NCBI RefSeq assembly: GCF_019037185.1 | Contig: NZ_JAHHXM010000022.1 | Coordinates: forward strand, 1 to 43,492 | DNA from: Oceanobacillus caeni | Lineage (GTDB): Bacteria; Bacillota; Bacilli; Bacillales; Amphibacillaceae | DNA length: 43,492 bases | Reading direction: 5' to 3' | Shown: positions 17,058-25,218 of the stretch, piece after piece | Position numbering within the stretch: the stretch's first letter is position 1 | Layout of the letters: every line of letters starts with the position of its first letter | Program-made: the position numbers and the translations under genes | The notes under the pieces: generated by a model | The model's input: only the letters and a program-made list of their open reading frames with translations | Database searches by the model: none | Told to the model about the DNA's origin: nothing

Positions 17058-18479
17058 ATGAAGAAAATTATTAAAAATGGAATGATTGTCACGGCGACAG
17101 ATACGTACCAGGCTGATATTTTAATTGAAAATGAAAAAGTTAAAGCAATTGGCCAGGGGTTAAGTGATGTGTACGCTGAAGTGATTGATGCTTCAGGGCT
17201 TTATGTATTTCCTGGAGGAATTGATCCACATACCCATATGGAAATGCCTTTTGGTGGGACAGTAACAAAGGATGACTTTGAAACAGGAACGATGGCGGCT
17301 GCACATGGGGGAACAACAACGATTATTGACTTCTGTTTAACGGAAAAAGGAAAAACATTAAAGAATGCGCTAAGTACGTGGCATCAAAAATCAAAAGATA
17401 AATCGGTTATTGATTATGGATTCCATTTGCAAATTGTAGAAGCAAATGAAAGCGTTTTGGAGGAGATTCCTGTTGTAATTGAAGAAGAAGGTGTCACGTC
17501 TTTTAAAGTATTTATGGCGTATAAGAATGTATTACAGGCTGATGATGAAACATTATACCAAACGTTGACAACTGCGAAAAAACATGGCGGCTTAGTGATG
17601 GTTCATGCAGAAAATGGGGATGTGATTGAACATTTGACAAAAGAAGCTTTGCGTAATGGAAACACCGAACCTATTTATCATGCATTAACCCGCCCGCCTG
17701 AATTAGAAGGGGAAGCGACAGGACGTGCGGCGAAGCTAACCGCGCTTGCTGACTCACAATTATATGTGGTGCATGTTACCTGTAAAGAAGCGGTGGAACA
17801 AATTGCCGAGGCGCGTAGTAAAGGATTTAATGTGTTCGGAGAGACGTGTCCACAATATTTAGTACTTGATCAAAGTTATTTGGATCAACCTGATTTTGAA
17901 GGTGCGAAATATGTGTGGTCACCTCCATTACGAGACAAATCCAACCAAGAAGTACTTTGGAATGCACTGAAGAGTGGGCAGCTACAAACGATTGGTTCGG
18001 ACCATTGTTCCTTTGATTTTGATGGACAAAAAGATTTAGGGAAAGGTGATTTCACAAAAATTCCTAATGGTGGACCGTTTGTAGAAGACCGGTTTAGTGT
18101 TCTATTCTCAGAAGGTGTGAAAAAAGGACGTATTTCGATAAATCAATTTGTAGATATGGTGTCGACTCAAAGTGCAAAACTGTTCGGTTTATTCCCGCGT
18201 AAAGGGACAATTGCTCCCGGAGCGGATGCCGATATCGTTTTATTTGACCCAAATGCAGAGCGTACCATTTCTGTAGATACACACCATTCAGCTGTTGACT
18301 ATAGTGCGCTAGAAGGAATGAAAGTGACAGGAGAGCCTGTAACGGTTTTATCTCGCGGTGAATATGTCGTGAAGGATAAGGAGTTTGTAGGTAAACCTGG
18401 AGCAGGTAAATTCTTAAAACGTGAAAAATACAATTCTGATGCACTTCAGCGACAAGAGGAAACAGCTACAGGTCGATAA
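17058..18479 (+). CDS. hydA: Dihydropyrimidinase (D-hydantoinase)
   Basis: This 473-aa cytoplasmic amidohydrolase opens the ring of dihydrouracil/dihydrothymine to the N-carbamoyl-beta-amino acid. Metal ligands are visible in order: the HxH pair in GGIDPHTHMEMPFGG (about residues 54-68), the carbamylated lysine in TSFKVFMAYKN (about 149), MVHAENGD (His about 182), HVTCKEA (His about 238) and the late Asp/His in GSDHCSFDF (about 315). Length is typical (460-480 aa). The ATG at 17058 follows AAAGGAGG. Hydantoinases used on 5-substituted hydantoins are the same family; the pre genes alongside favour the pyrimidine role. Confidence 0.93.
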   Translation: MKKIIKNGMIVTATDTYQADILIENEKVKAIGQGLSDVYAEVIDASGLYVFPGGIDPHTHMEMPFGGTVTKDDFETGTMAAAHGGTTTIIDFCLTEKGKTLKNALSTWHQKSKDKSVIDYGFHLQIVEANESVLEEIPVVIEEEGVTSFKVFMAYKNVLQADDETLYQTLTTAKKHGGLVMVHAENGDVIEHLTKEALRNGNTEPIYHALTRPPELEGEATGRAAKLTALADSQLYVVHVTCKEAVEQIAEARSKGFNVFGETCPQYLVLDQSYLDQPDFEGAKYVWSPPLRDKSNQEVLWNALKSGQLQTIGSDHCSFDFDGQKDLGKGDFTKIPNGGPFVEDRFSVLFSEGVKKGRISINQFVDMVSTQSAKLFGLFPRKGTIAPGADADIVLFDPNAERTISVDTHHSAVDYSALEGMKVTGEPVTVLSRGEYVVKDKEFVGKPGAGKFLKREKYNSDALQRQEETATGR

Positions 18480-18509
18480 TCTTATACTATAAAAAGAATG
18501 ACTCTTTAA

Positions 18510-18948
18510 ATGAGTACCCGAACAGAGAGAAAACGCGTTATTCGGTTATTCGGTCACTCATGGATGAGATGAGTACCCGAACAGAGAGGAATCCGCGTCG
18601 TAGGGTCACTCATGAGGGTGATGAGTGCCCGAATAAAGAAGAATCCGCATTGTAGGGTCACTCATGAGGGTGATGAATGCCCGAATAAAGAAGAATCCGT
18701 GTCGTACGGTCACTCATAAGTGTGATGAGTGCCCGAATAAAGAGGAATCCGCGTCAATCGGTCACTCATGAGGGTGATGAGTGCCCAAATAAAGAAGAAT
18801 CCGCGTCGTAGGGTCACTCATGAGGGTGATGAGTGCCCGAATAAAGAAGAATCCGCGTCGTACGGTCACTCATGAAGATGATGACTGCCCGAACAGAAAA
18901 GAAACTGTGTCAATCGGCCACTCATCAACTCAATGAACACCCGAATAA
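18510..18948. repeat. Tandem array of eight 52-bp hairpin repeats
   Basis: Units begin at 18510, 18569, 18621, 18673, 18725, 18777, 18829 and 18881, with a partial ninth at 18933. Spacing is exactly 52 bp from 18569 onward. Each unit opens ATGAGTGCCCGAAT or similar and closes with GGTCACTCAT, so each is a hairpin with complementary ends. The linker between hairpins reads GAGGGTG in most copies. Units differ by a few substitutions, so this is an expanded array, not a recent perfect duplication. No coding frame runs through it. Confidence 0.9.
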
Positions 18949-19050
18949 GACAAAGATACAGAATATGATTAGTTAACTAATCTAGTTATCTTGTAAACTT
19001 CCTAAACTATTTTCTGCATAACCGATTAAATTTGACCGAGTAGCTTACCT

Positions 19051-19190
19051 GATCTCCACCCGTAATGAAACAACTGGCGGGTTTGGAAAACATGGCATTC
19101 CCTATTTAGTGAATGCCAAGGTTACACTTAGGTGGGAAGAGAAAGATTCATATTTTCCTACCTAAGAAAAAAATAAACGGGAAGAAGGTC
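19051..19190 (+). promoter_or_regulatory. Structured leader of the NCS1 permease gene
   Basis: Four pairings are visible. CCACCCG (19056-19062) can pair locally with CGGGT (19078-19082) plus GG. GGCATTC (19094-19100) pairs with GAATGCC (19111-19117). CTTAGGTGGGAA (19127-19138) pairs with TTCCTACCTAAG (19155-19166), with one G-T pair. The CCACC block can instead pair with GGTGG (19131-19135). The last two pairings exclude each other, as in a regulatory RNA. It matches no riboswitch class I know, and no T-run follows the last stem. This is inference from base pairing only. Confidence 0.35.
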
Positions 19191-19197
19191 GATTGTC

Positions 19198-20673
19198 TTG
19201 CAGGAGAAAAAGAAGGGTAGTTCTTACTTGAAGTCAAAAGACTTGCTTCCAATCCACCACAATGAGAGAAAGATAGGTGTTCGGGGATTTTTTATGATGT
19301 GGATTGGGATGGCGATTCTGCTGGCAACTTTCGACATTGGTGCATCAGGTATACAAGGTATTTCGTTGCCATGGGTTGTGTTGGCAACGCTAATCGGTTG
19401 TGTTGCTATCGGTGCCTTTATTTCTCTAATTGGTGATATCGGGGTAGAACATGGATTGTCATTTCCAGTCTATATGAGGGCACCGTTTGGAACAGTGGGG
19501 ACACACATTCCGTCCGTTACAAGGGCGGTAACAGCTTCCTTTTGGTTTGGGTTGAATACGTATTTTGGATCAACTGCTATCAATGCGATATTAAATACGA
19601 TGAATCCGAGTTTTGATAATTGGCTTTTGTGTTACATTGTGTTTGCATTATTCCAGCTGATTAATACGGCATCTGGAATTAAGTGGGTGGAACGATTTGC
19701 TGATTTAGCAGCCCCGATTATTGTCATTTTTTCTTTAATAATATATCAAACACTAACGACGGAAATCACCAGGCAAGGAAGTAATGTCTGGGACTGGGTA
19801 GCAAGTCCGGTGACTGGAGGGGTTGCTATTACTGCGTTTATGGTAGTTATTTTTGCGAATATGGGATTTTGGGCAACGCTGGGATGTGATATCCCGACCA
19901 TTTCACGTCATTTTAAGGCGCCTAGATATGAAAGAAATTGGTTTAAGCGAAATAAAACAACGCTTATTGGAACTCTCATTGCTATGCCTATAACAGAAGC
20001 ATTTATGATTATGATTGGTGCGGCTGCTTTTATTGTGGCGGGTACTTCTAATCCGGTTACGGCTCTTCAAGATACTGCATCTGGTTGGATGTTGGCAATG
20101 TTACTTCTTATGATTGTTTTAACACAATGGTCTACGAATACTGCAGCTAATGTTTTGCCCGCTGCTGCAATATTCTCTAATGTGTTGGGTCCGAAAGTTT
20201 CTCATGCGATTGCTGTCTTTGTCGTTGGAATTGTGGGTACGATTATACAGCCTTGGAGTGTTTATGAAATATTGACCCAAGTTCTTTTAATTATCGGTGC
20301 TGTGTTATCGTCCGTTAGTGGAATTCTCTTTGCCGATTATTATTTATTAAGAAAACGAAGGGTGAATGTCCCCGATCTTTTTGATACAGAAGGTCAGTAT
20401 CGCTTTAATGGGGGCGTAAATATTGTTGGATTTATTTCTTGGGCTGTTGGTGGTGTGATTGCAACGATATTTATGACGTATTCCTTTATCATTGGTTTCG
20501 TGATTGCAGCTGTCATCTACTATATATTTTCGAAATATTGGTACTTTAGGAAATTCCCGCAAGCTGAAATTTCTTATCCGAGTGATAATGACTATTTAGG
20601 GATTACTGTAGGACGGGATTGGTTTATTGTAACTGATTCAAACCTTGATTATAAGAGTGAAGAAGGAAAGTAA
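19198..20673 (+). CDS. NCS1-family nucleobase permease
   Basis: This 491-aa membrane protein has about 12 helices and belongs to the NCS1 family (cytosine, purine, uracil, allantoin and hydantoin permeases). The N-terminal part reads LLPIHHNERKIGVRGFFMMWIGMA, with the usual helix-1 glycine-rich stretch. The loop segment ANMGFWATLGCDIPTISRHFK (about 220-240) is a family hallmark, and the C-terminal KRRVNVPDLFDTEGQYRFNGGVN is typical of the PucI-like branch. The TTG at 19198 is nine bases from AAGG; no better start exists. Context points to uracil, dihydropyrimidine or hydantoin uptake. It probably heads an operon with the two genes that follow. Confidence 0.88.
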   Translation: MQEKKKGSSYLKSKDLLPIHHNERKIGVRGFFMMWIGMAILLATFDIGASGIQGISLPWVVLATLIGCVAIGAFISLIGDIGVEHGLSFPVYMRAPFGTVGTHIPSVTRAVTASFWFGLNTYFGSTAINAILNTMNPSFDNWLLCYIVFALFQLINTASGIKWVERFADLAAPIIVIFSLIIYQTLTTEITRQGSNVWDWVASPVTGGVAITAFMVVIFANMGFWATLGCDIPTISRHFKAPRYERNWFKRNKTTLIGTLIAMPITEAFMIMIGAAAFIVAGTSNPVTALQDTASGWMLAMLLLMIVLTQWSTNTAANVLPAAAIFSNVLGPKVSHAIAVFVVGIVGTIIQPWSVYEILTQVLLIIGAVLSSVSGILFADYYLLRKRRVNVPDLFDTEGQYRFNGGVNIVGFISWAVGGVIATIFMTYSFIIGFVIAAVIYYIFSKYWYFRKFPQAEISYPSDNDYLGITVGRDWFIVTDSNLDYKSEEGK

Positions 20674-20691
20674 GGTAGGAGGGGGATCGAT

Positions 20692-20901
20692 TTGTCGAAC
20701 TATGAGGATTTTATAAAAGAAAAACAAGTGATTGATGAATTGGTAAAACAAAATTATGTTATTAAAAACATTCAAGGAACCTTAGAAGGTGATGTAGTTA
20801 AGTTTGAAAAGCTAGGTAACACCGCTGCTAGGAAGTCCATTCGACTAACCAATCCTGATAGTAGAAAGTATGTGACGACGCTATTGATTAAGGGAAAGTA
20901 A
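20692..20901 (+). CDS. Uncharacterised 69-aa protein of the pyrimidine cluster
   Basis: A TTG start at 20692 follows a strong TAGGAGGGGG site, 18 bp after the permease stop and 24 bp before the amidohydrolase start, so it is very likely translated within the operon. The protein is soluble. Its first half is helix-like (YEDFIKEKQVIDELVKQNY) and its second half strand-rich (GDVVKFEKLGNTAARKSIRL, then YVTTLLIKGK). There are no cysteines and no membrane segment. I do not recognise a family. The position suggests an accessory or regulatory role with the permease or hydrolase, but nothing in the sequence proves that. Confidence 0.75.
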   Translation: MSNYEDFIKEKQVIDELVKQNYVIKNIQGTLEGDVVKFEKLGNTAARKSIRLTNPDSRKYVTTLLIKGK

Positions 20902-20925
20902 AGATTATAGATGGAGGGAGAAGTC

Positions 20926-22164
20926 ATGCAAAAGCAAAAAGTGCTTATAAACGGGGAAAGATTAAAAGATACATTGGAAGAATTTGCGGACATTGGAAGA
21001 ACAAAAAATAACGGGGTCACCCGATTGGCGCTAACCGATATCGATATTCAAGCTAGAAATCATTTCAGGTCTGTATGTGAAGAGCTTGGAATGACAGTTA
21101 AGTGGGATGATATGGGGAGCATGTATGCGACACTAGAGGGAGTAGATAAGGATAGCCCCCCAATAGTAATGGGATCCCATTTAGATTCAGTGGAAAAGGG
21201 GGGAAGATTTGATGGTGTTCTTGGTGTAGTGACAGGTTTAGAAGTTGTACGTACCCTTGTTGAAAATAACATTAAACCACAAGTACCAATTGTTATCGCG
21301 AATTTTACCAATGAAGAAGGAGCAAGATTCGAGCCTTCTATGATGGCATCTGGTGTGATGTCGGGCCGTTTCGATAAAGGTATGATGCTCCAGTCTACTG
21401 ACAAACAAGGGATTACATTTGGGGAAGCCCTAAAAGCAAGTGGCTATGAAGGGGATAAGGCGAATCGGTTACAGAATGCAAAGGCATTCATTGAACTCCA
21501 TATTGAACAAGGTCCTGTATTAGAAAATGAAGCAACGGATATCGGAGTGGTTGAATGTGTGGTGGGGATGTGTTGTTATGAAATCGAAGTAACTGGGGAT
21601 TCTGACCACGCTGGAACAACTCCAATGCCAATGAGAAGGGACGCTCTTTTTGTAGCAAATCATTTAATAAATGAAATACGTGAAAAAATGAGTAAATTGG
21701 ATTCAGACCTCGTTTATACGATTGGGAGAATGGATGTAAGTCCTAATATTCATACGGTTATTCCAAATAAGGTTGTATTTACAATCGAAGCACGTCATAA
21801 AGAAGTAAACACTATTCGGCAAGTAGAGAATATTATTCAAGGTCTTACCGAATCAAAAGGTAAGGAAAAATGTGAGGTGACCGCAACAAAACTTTGGGAT
21901 CGTGATACGGTTTGGTTTAAGGAAGAACTTGTGGAATCATTGGAGAATTCCTGCACGTCCTTGGGATATACATTCAAGCGTATGCCGAGTGGTGCTGGTC
22001 ATGATGCACAGTTTATTGCCACTTATCTTCCAGCCGCCATGGTTTTTGTTCCGAGTGTTAATGGAAAGAGCCATGCAGAGGATGAGCTTACATCTTGGGA
22101 GGATTGTGAAAAAGGCGTTAACGTTGTATTGCAAACGGTATTGGATTTAATTGGTCATAGATGA
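20926..22164 (+). CDS. N-carbamoyl-beta-alanine amidohydrolase (M20 family)
   Basis: This 412-aa zinc/manganese-dependent amidohydrolase belongs to the group of beta-ureidopropionases, N-carbamoyl-L-amino acid hydrolases and allantoate amidohydrolases. Metal-site motifs are MGSHLDSVEKGGRFDG (His, Asp), TNEEGARF (Glu pair), ELHIEQGP (His) and the distal GKSHAEDE histidine near the C-terminus. HAGTTPMPMRRD marks the dimerisation-domain substrate site. Between the permease, hydA and the beta-alanine genes, the expected reaction is N-carbamoyl-beta-alanine to beta-alanine, CO2 and ammonia. The ATG at 20926 is spaced seven bases from GGAGGGAG; ATG 20911 contains that site and is not used. Confidence 0.88.
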   Translation: MQKQKVLINGERLKDTLEEFADIGRTKNNGVTRLALTDIDIQARNHFRSVCEELGMTVKWDDMGSMYATLEGVDKDSPPIVMGSHLDSVEKGGRFDGVLGVVTGLEVVRTLVENNIKPQVPIVIANFTNEEGARFEPSMMASGVMSGRFDKGMMLQSTDKQGITFGEALKASGYEGDKANRLQNAKAFIELHIEQGPVLENEATDIGVVECVVGMCCYEIEVTGDSDHAGTTPMPMRRDALFVANHLINEIREKMSKLDSDLVYTIGRMDVSPNIHTVIPNKVVFTIEARHKEVNTIRQVENIIQGLTESKGKEKCEVTATKLWDRDTVWFKEELVESLENSCTSLGYTFKRMPSGAGHDAQFIATYLPAAMVFVPSVNGKSHAEDELTSWEDCEKGVNVVLQTVLDLIGHR

Positions 22165-22181
22165 TTCTATGACCTTTTTTA
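22153..22181 (+). terminator. Terminator overlapping the amidohydrolase stop
   Basis: GGTCATAG (22153-22160) pairs with CTATGACC (22167-22174) and is followed by six T residues. The 5' arm lies inside the last codons of the gene, closing the permease operon. Confidence 0.88.
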
Positions 22182-22330
22182 GCGAAGGTATATCAAAAAC
22201 TACCTATTCGGTGCTGTAAACTATCATTCTATTCTAATAATTTATATAATAGCATTAAGAGATACCTTCTCTATTAATAATAGACAATGAAGGTTATTCA
22301 TATTTTTAGACAAGTATAGGAGTGACTAGC

Positions 22331-23331
22331 GTGAAATCACAAGTTATTCAGTCTTTTGGTGAACCATCTGTTTTTCAATTGAAAGAGATACCCAAACCTG
22401 AACTAAAACCGGGACATGTACTTATTCAAGTGAAGGCTACGAGTGTAAACCCTATTGATACGAAAGTTCGTGCTGGTGCGGTTCCAGCTGTTGCACCTGA
22501 GCTTCCAGCGGTATTACATGGAGATGTGGCAGGTGTGGTATCTGAAGTTGGTGAAGGAGTAACCGAGTTTGAAATTGGTGATGAGGTGTTTGGATGTGCG
22601 GGTGGATTTAAGGGGACTAGCGGCGGTGCACTTGCAGAGTTTATGCTAGCTGATGCTGATTTACTTGCACATAAGCCGAAAAATTTGACGATGGAAGAAG
22701 CAGCAGCTTTACCATTAGTTTCCATTACAGCTTGGGAAGCATTGTTTAATCGTGTACAAGGCTTATACCAGGGCAAGATATATTAATTCATGGAGCCGCT
22801 GGAGGTGTAGGACACATCGCCATTCAACTTGCCAAATGGGGAGGGGCGACAGTCTATACAACTGCTTCTTCACAAGAGAAACTCGAGATTGGCAAACGTC
22901 TTGGTGCTGATGGAACGATTAATTATCGTGAAGAAAAGGTTCGTGACTATGTACAGAATTATACAAACGGAAAAGGATTTGACGTGGTGTTTGATACGAT
23001 GGGTGGCGAAAATCTTGATCGATCTTTTGAGGCGGCAGCGGTGCATGGAACGGTAACAGCCATTGCTACCCGTTCGACTCATGACCTTTCCCCAGTGCAT
23101 TCAAAAGGACTATCACTTCATGTTACCTTTATGTTGTTAAAGATATTAAACAAAGACATGCATAAACATTATGGAGAAATTTTGCGGAAGATTACAGGAT
23201 TGGTTGAAGAAGGGAAGCTGCATCCACTTTTAGATTCCAACATTTTTAACTTCGATGAAGTATCAAAAGCTCATGAATACTTGGAGTCAGGCAAGGCAGT
23301 AGGGAAAATTGTTTTGAAAAATAGTTGGTAG
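22331..23331 (+). pseudogene. Zinc-type/quinone oxidoreductase (MDR family), frameshifted
   Basis: The reading frame from GTG 22331 (after AGGAG) gives the GroES-like N-terminal half of an NADP-dependent medium-chain dehydrogenase, including LHGDVAGVVSEVGEGV, and stops at 22784-22786. The rest continues in another frame from about 22768, with the nucleotide-binding motif ILIHGAAGGVGHIAIQLAKWGG and ending ESGKAVGKIVLKNSW at 23331. The two parts join as one normal ~333-aa protein if one base is added, or two removed, near 22762-22768. This is either a real inactivating mutation or a sequencing error. It is an orphan oxidoreductase beside the pathway genes; a role in pyrimidine use is not implied. 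Confidence 0.85.
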
Positions 23332-23390
23332 GATTTTAAGGTTTGAAATGCTTTAACAGGTCGAAGGGACAGATTTATCGTCTTAACAAA

Positions 23391-23414
23391 GGTTAGGGAC
23401 AGTAAACCTGTCCC
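23391..23414. terminator. GTCCCT inverted repeat between convergent genes
   Basis: TAGGGACAG and CTGTCCCTA form a hairpin in the short convergent spacer between the MDR oxidoreductase and the PucR gene. No clear T-run follows, so termination is weakly supported. The same GTCCCT words occur near 13955 and 35785. Confidence 0.4.
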
Positions 23415-25036
23415 TATGTCTGTTTCTTTAGTGAATGGGCTGCTAGTGCAAGTTCAATTGCTTGACGGTTTATTGGTTCCATATAACCTTTTCCGAGTAG
23501 TTCTTCAATTTTTTCCAAGCGATGGTAGAGGGTCTGACGAACGATAAATAATCGCTCGGCAGTCTCTTTTTTTGACCCCAAACAATTTAAGTATGTTGAT
23601 AGTGTACCTAATAGGTTACTCTTGTTTTCATGATCATGCCTAATAATGGGCCCCAAGTATTCATGAATATAATCTTCTAGTTTTTGATTTTCAAGTAAGT
23701 TCAATAGAATGCGATAAACCCCGATATTTTCGAAAAAGTATGTTTGTAAAAGGTTAGAAGATTGAATAAAGATGACATCTTTAGCTTCTTTATAACTCTT
23801 GTTTAATTCTGTGTAATCATTTTTAATATTACTAATCCCGAATCTACAGTTCTTTCCTATTAATATTTTTTGCTCCTCGATATTTCCGATCTCTTCTATG
23901 ATTCTTGTAAATCTTTCAGTATCCTTCTTTGCTTCTTCTTGTTTAAAAAAAGAAGCAATGACCGTGATTTCATTTTTACTAACGGATAGGGAAGGTATAA
24001 AACCATAGCTTTTAAATAAAGATCGAATCATGAGAGATTGTTGCAATTTGATTTCTTCCCATTCTCCATCTTTCAACTCCATGTCAGGTGAGGCCGTTTC
24101 TATGAGGAATAATCTATAATTAAAATTCTTTGCTTGAGCGGGTAAAACCTTTTGAATATCGTCTGCTGCACAATCTTTACCTTGTAATAATTTACGAATG
24201 AGCTCTTCCTCTAGATTTTGTTTTCGTTCTTCTATTGTTCGGTTACGGAGCATAATTTGCGTGATGGCTAAAATTGCACGATCGATTAAAGAATGGGAAA
24301 ATTCATCTAAATCTTTTTTGTTACGTTTAACGAATAAGTTACCACAATTATTTCCAACTATTTTTATTGGGAAGTTGGTATAATCCGTTTCTTGCAAAAA
24401 ATTACTTTCATATAAAGGAGTGTTTGTTACATTCTGTCCAATGGATGTCTTAATAGATGGAATGTCATCCTTTACAAGTGGCGGATAATAGTATGTTTTG
24501 GAATCGTCCGTTAAAAAAATAACTGGAATGTCTAAATGGGAATATAACTCTTTTAAAATTTTTAAAATACCATTTGGCATTAAGGATAGCTTGTTAACTT
24601 CTTGGGAAAATATATTGATTTGATTTAACCTATGATGGTGGTGATTAATAATGAGTGTATGTAGATCTTGTGTAATATCGACAAATTTCACAACAGTATC
24701 AAAGATAATTAGTGGAATATGATGGGCATTTCCATATTGGATAATATCTGGATGAATGGTTTTCACGTGGGTTCCAAGTTCTATACAAATACCAGCAATA
24801 TCTTTCTTTCTTAATTTATCAAGATAAATGATTCCGTTTGGTGAATCAAAGTGGATACTAGAACCAGTAGTTAGAATCAGCTCTCCCCCATTAATGAAAG
24901 ACTCAAATTCGCTTATTTCTAAAATATGGGTCCATTTCACTTCGCGATTCAACCCACCATGTCCCGCAACCAGTTTGCACTCTCGAAATAATCCTCTTGA
25001 AAGAACATCGTTAACTGTAACCTGCCATTTTTCCAT
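23414..25036 (-). CDS. PucR-family transcriptional regulator
   Basis: This 540-aa protein has the two-part layout of the family. The N-terminal PucR sensing domain (about 1-125) includes RGLFRECKLVAGHGGLNREVKWTHILE and EFESFINGGELILTTG. A central region follows, and the C-terminal helix-turn-helix (HTH_30) lies at about 475-535, with KKETAERLFIVRQTLYHRLEKIEELLG. It is divergent from the aminotransferase gene. In B. subtilis the founder controls purine degradation; here it most likely senses a pyrimidine breakdown product and controls the beta-alanine genes and perhaps the pre/hyd genes. The ATG at 25036 follows AAAGGGG. Inducer and direction (activator or repressor) are unknown. Confidence 0.88.
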   Translation of the reverse strand: MEKWQVTVNDVLSRGLFRECKLVAGHGGLNREVKWTHILEISEFESFINGGELILTTGSSIHFDSPNGIIYLDKLRKKDIAGICIELGTHVKTIHPDIIQYGNAHHIPLIIFDTVVKFVDITQDLHTLIINHHHHRLNQINIFSQEVNKLSLMPNGILKILKELYSHLDIPVIFLTDDSKTYYYPPLVKDDIPSIKTSIGQNVTNTPLYESNFLQETDYTNFPIKIVGNNCGNLFVKRNKKDLDEFSHSLIDRAILAITQIMLRNRTIEERKQNLEEELIRKLLQGKDCAADDIQKVLPAQAKNFNYRLFLIETASPDMELKDGEWEEIKLQQSLMIRSLFKSYGFIPSLSVSKNEITVIASFFKQEEAKKDTERFTRIIEEIGNIEEQKILIGKNCRFGISNIKNDYTELNKSYKEAKDVIFIQSSNLLQTYFFENIGVYRILLNLLENQKLEDYIHEYLGPIIRHDHENKSNLLGTLSTYLNCLGSKKETAERLFIVRQTLYHRLEKIEELLGKGYMEPINRQAIELALAAHSLKKQT

Positions 25037-25083
25037 CTTAAAGTAACCCCTTTCATATTGTAAAAGAGAAATGATAAAGATTT

Positions 25084-25188
25084 AACATAATGTAAATTGA
25101 AAAGTCGCTTTATTTAGTATAGAATAAATTGTGTAATATGCCCAATATTTTGTCAAATTTGATACTTTAGAGAAATGGACATTATGTT
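25084..25188. promoter_or_regulatory. Inverted ACATWATGT motifs in the divergent pucR/aminotransferase spacer
   Basis: AACATAATGT (25084-25093) and its exact reverse complement ACATTATGTT (25179-25188) stand near the two ends of this spacer, in mirror orientation relative to each gene. Each lies within 60 bp of its start codon and may overlap a -10 region (TATGTT). Such symmetry is expected for an operator used by a divergent regulator. A third copy is at 35406-35414. Confidence 0.45.
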
Positions 25189-25218
25189 TATTTAGCAAGA
25201 TAAGGGAGGAGATGTTAG

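Noticed and set aside
18510-18948. CRISPR array
   Set aside because: The whole 52-bp unit repeats, including the parts that would be spacers; there are no unique spacers and no cas genes.
23391-23414. Strong bidirectional terminator
   Set aside because: The hairpin is clear but neither strand has a following T-run, so it is listed only with low confidence.
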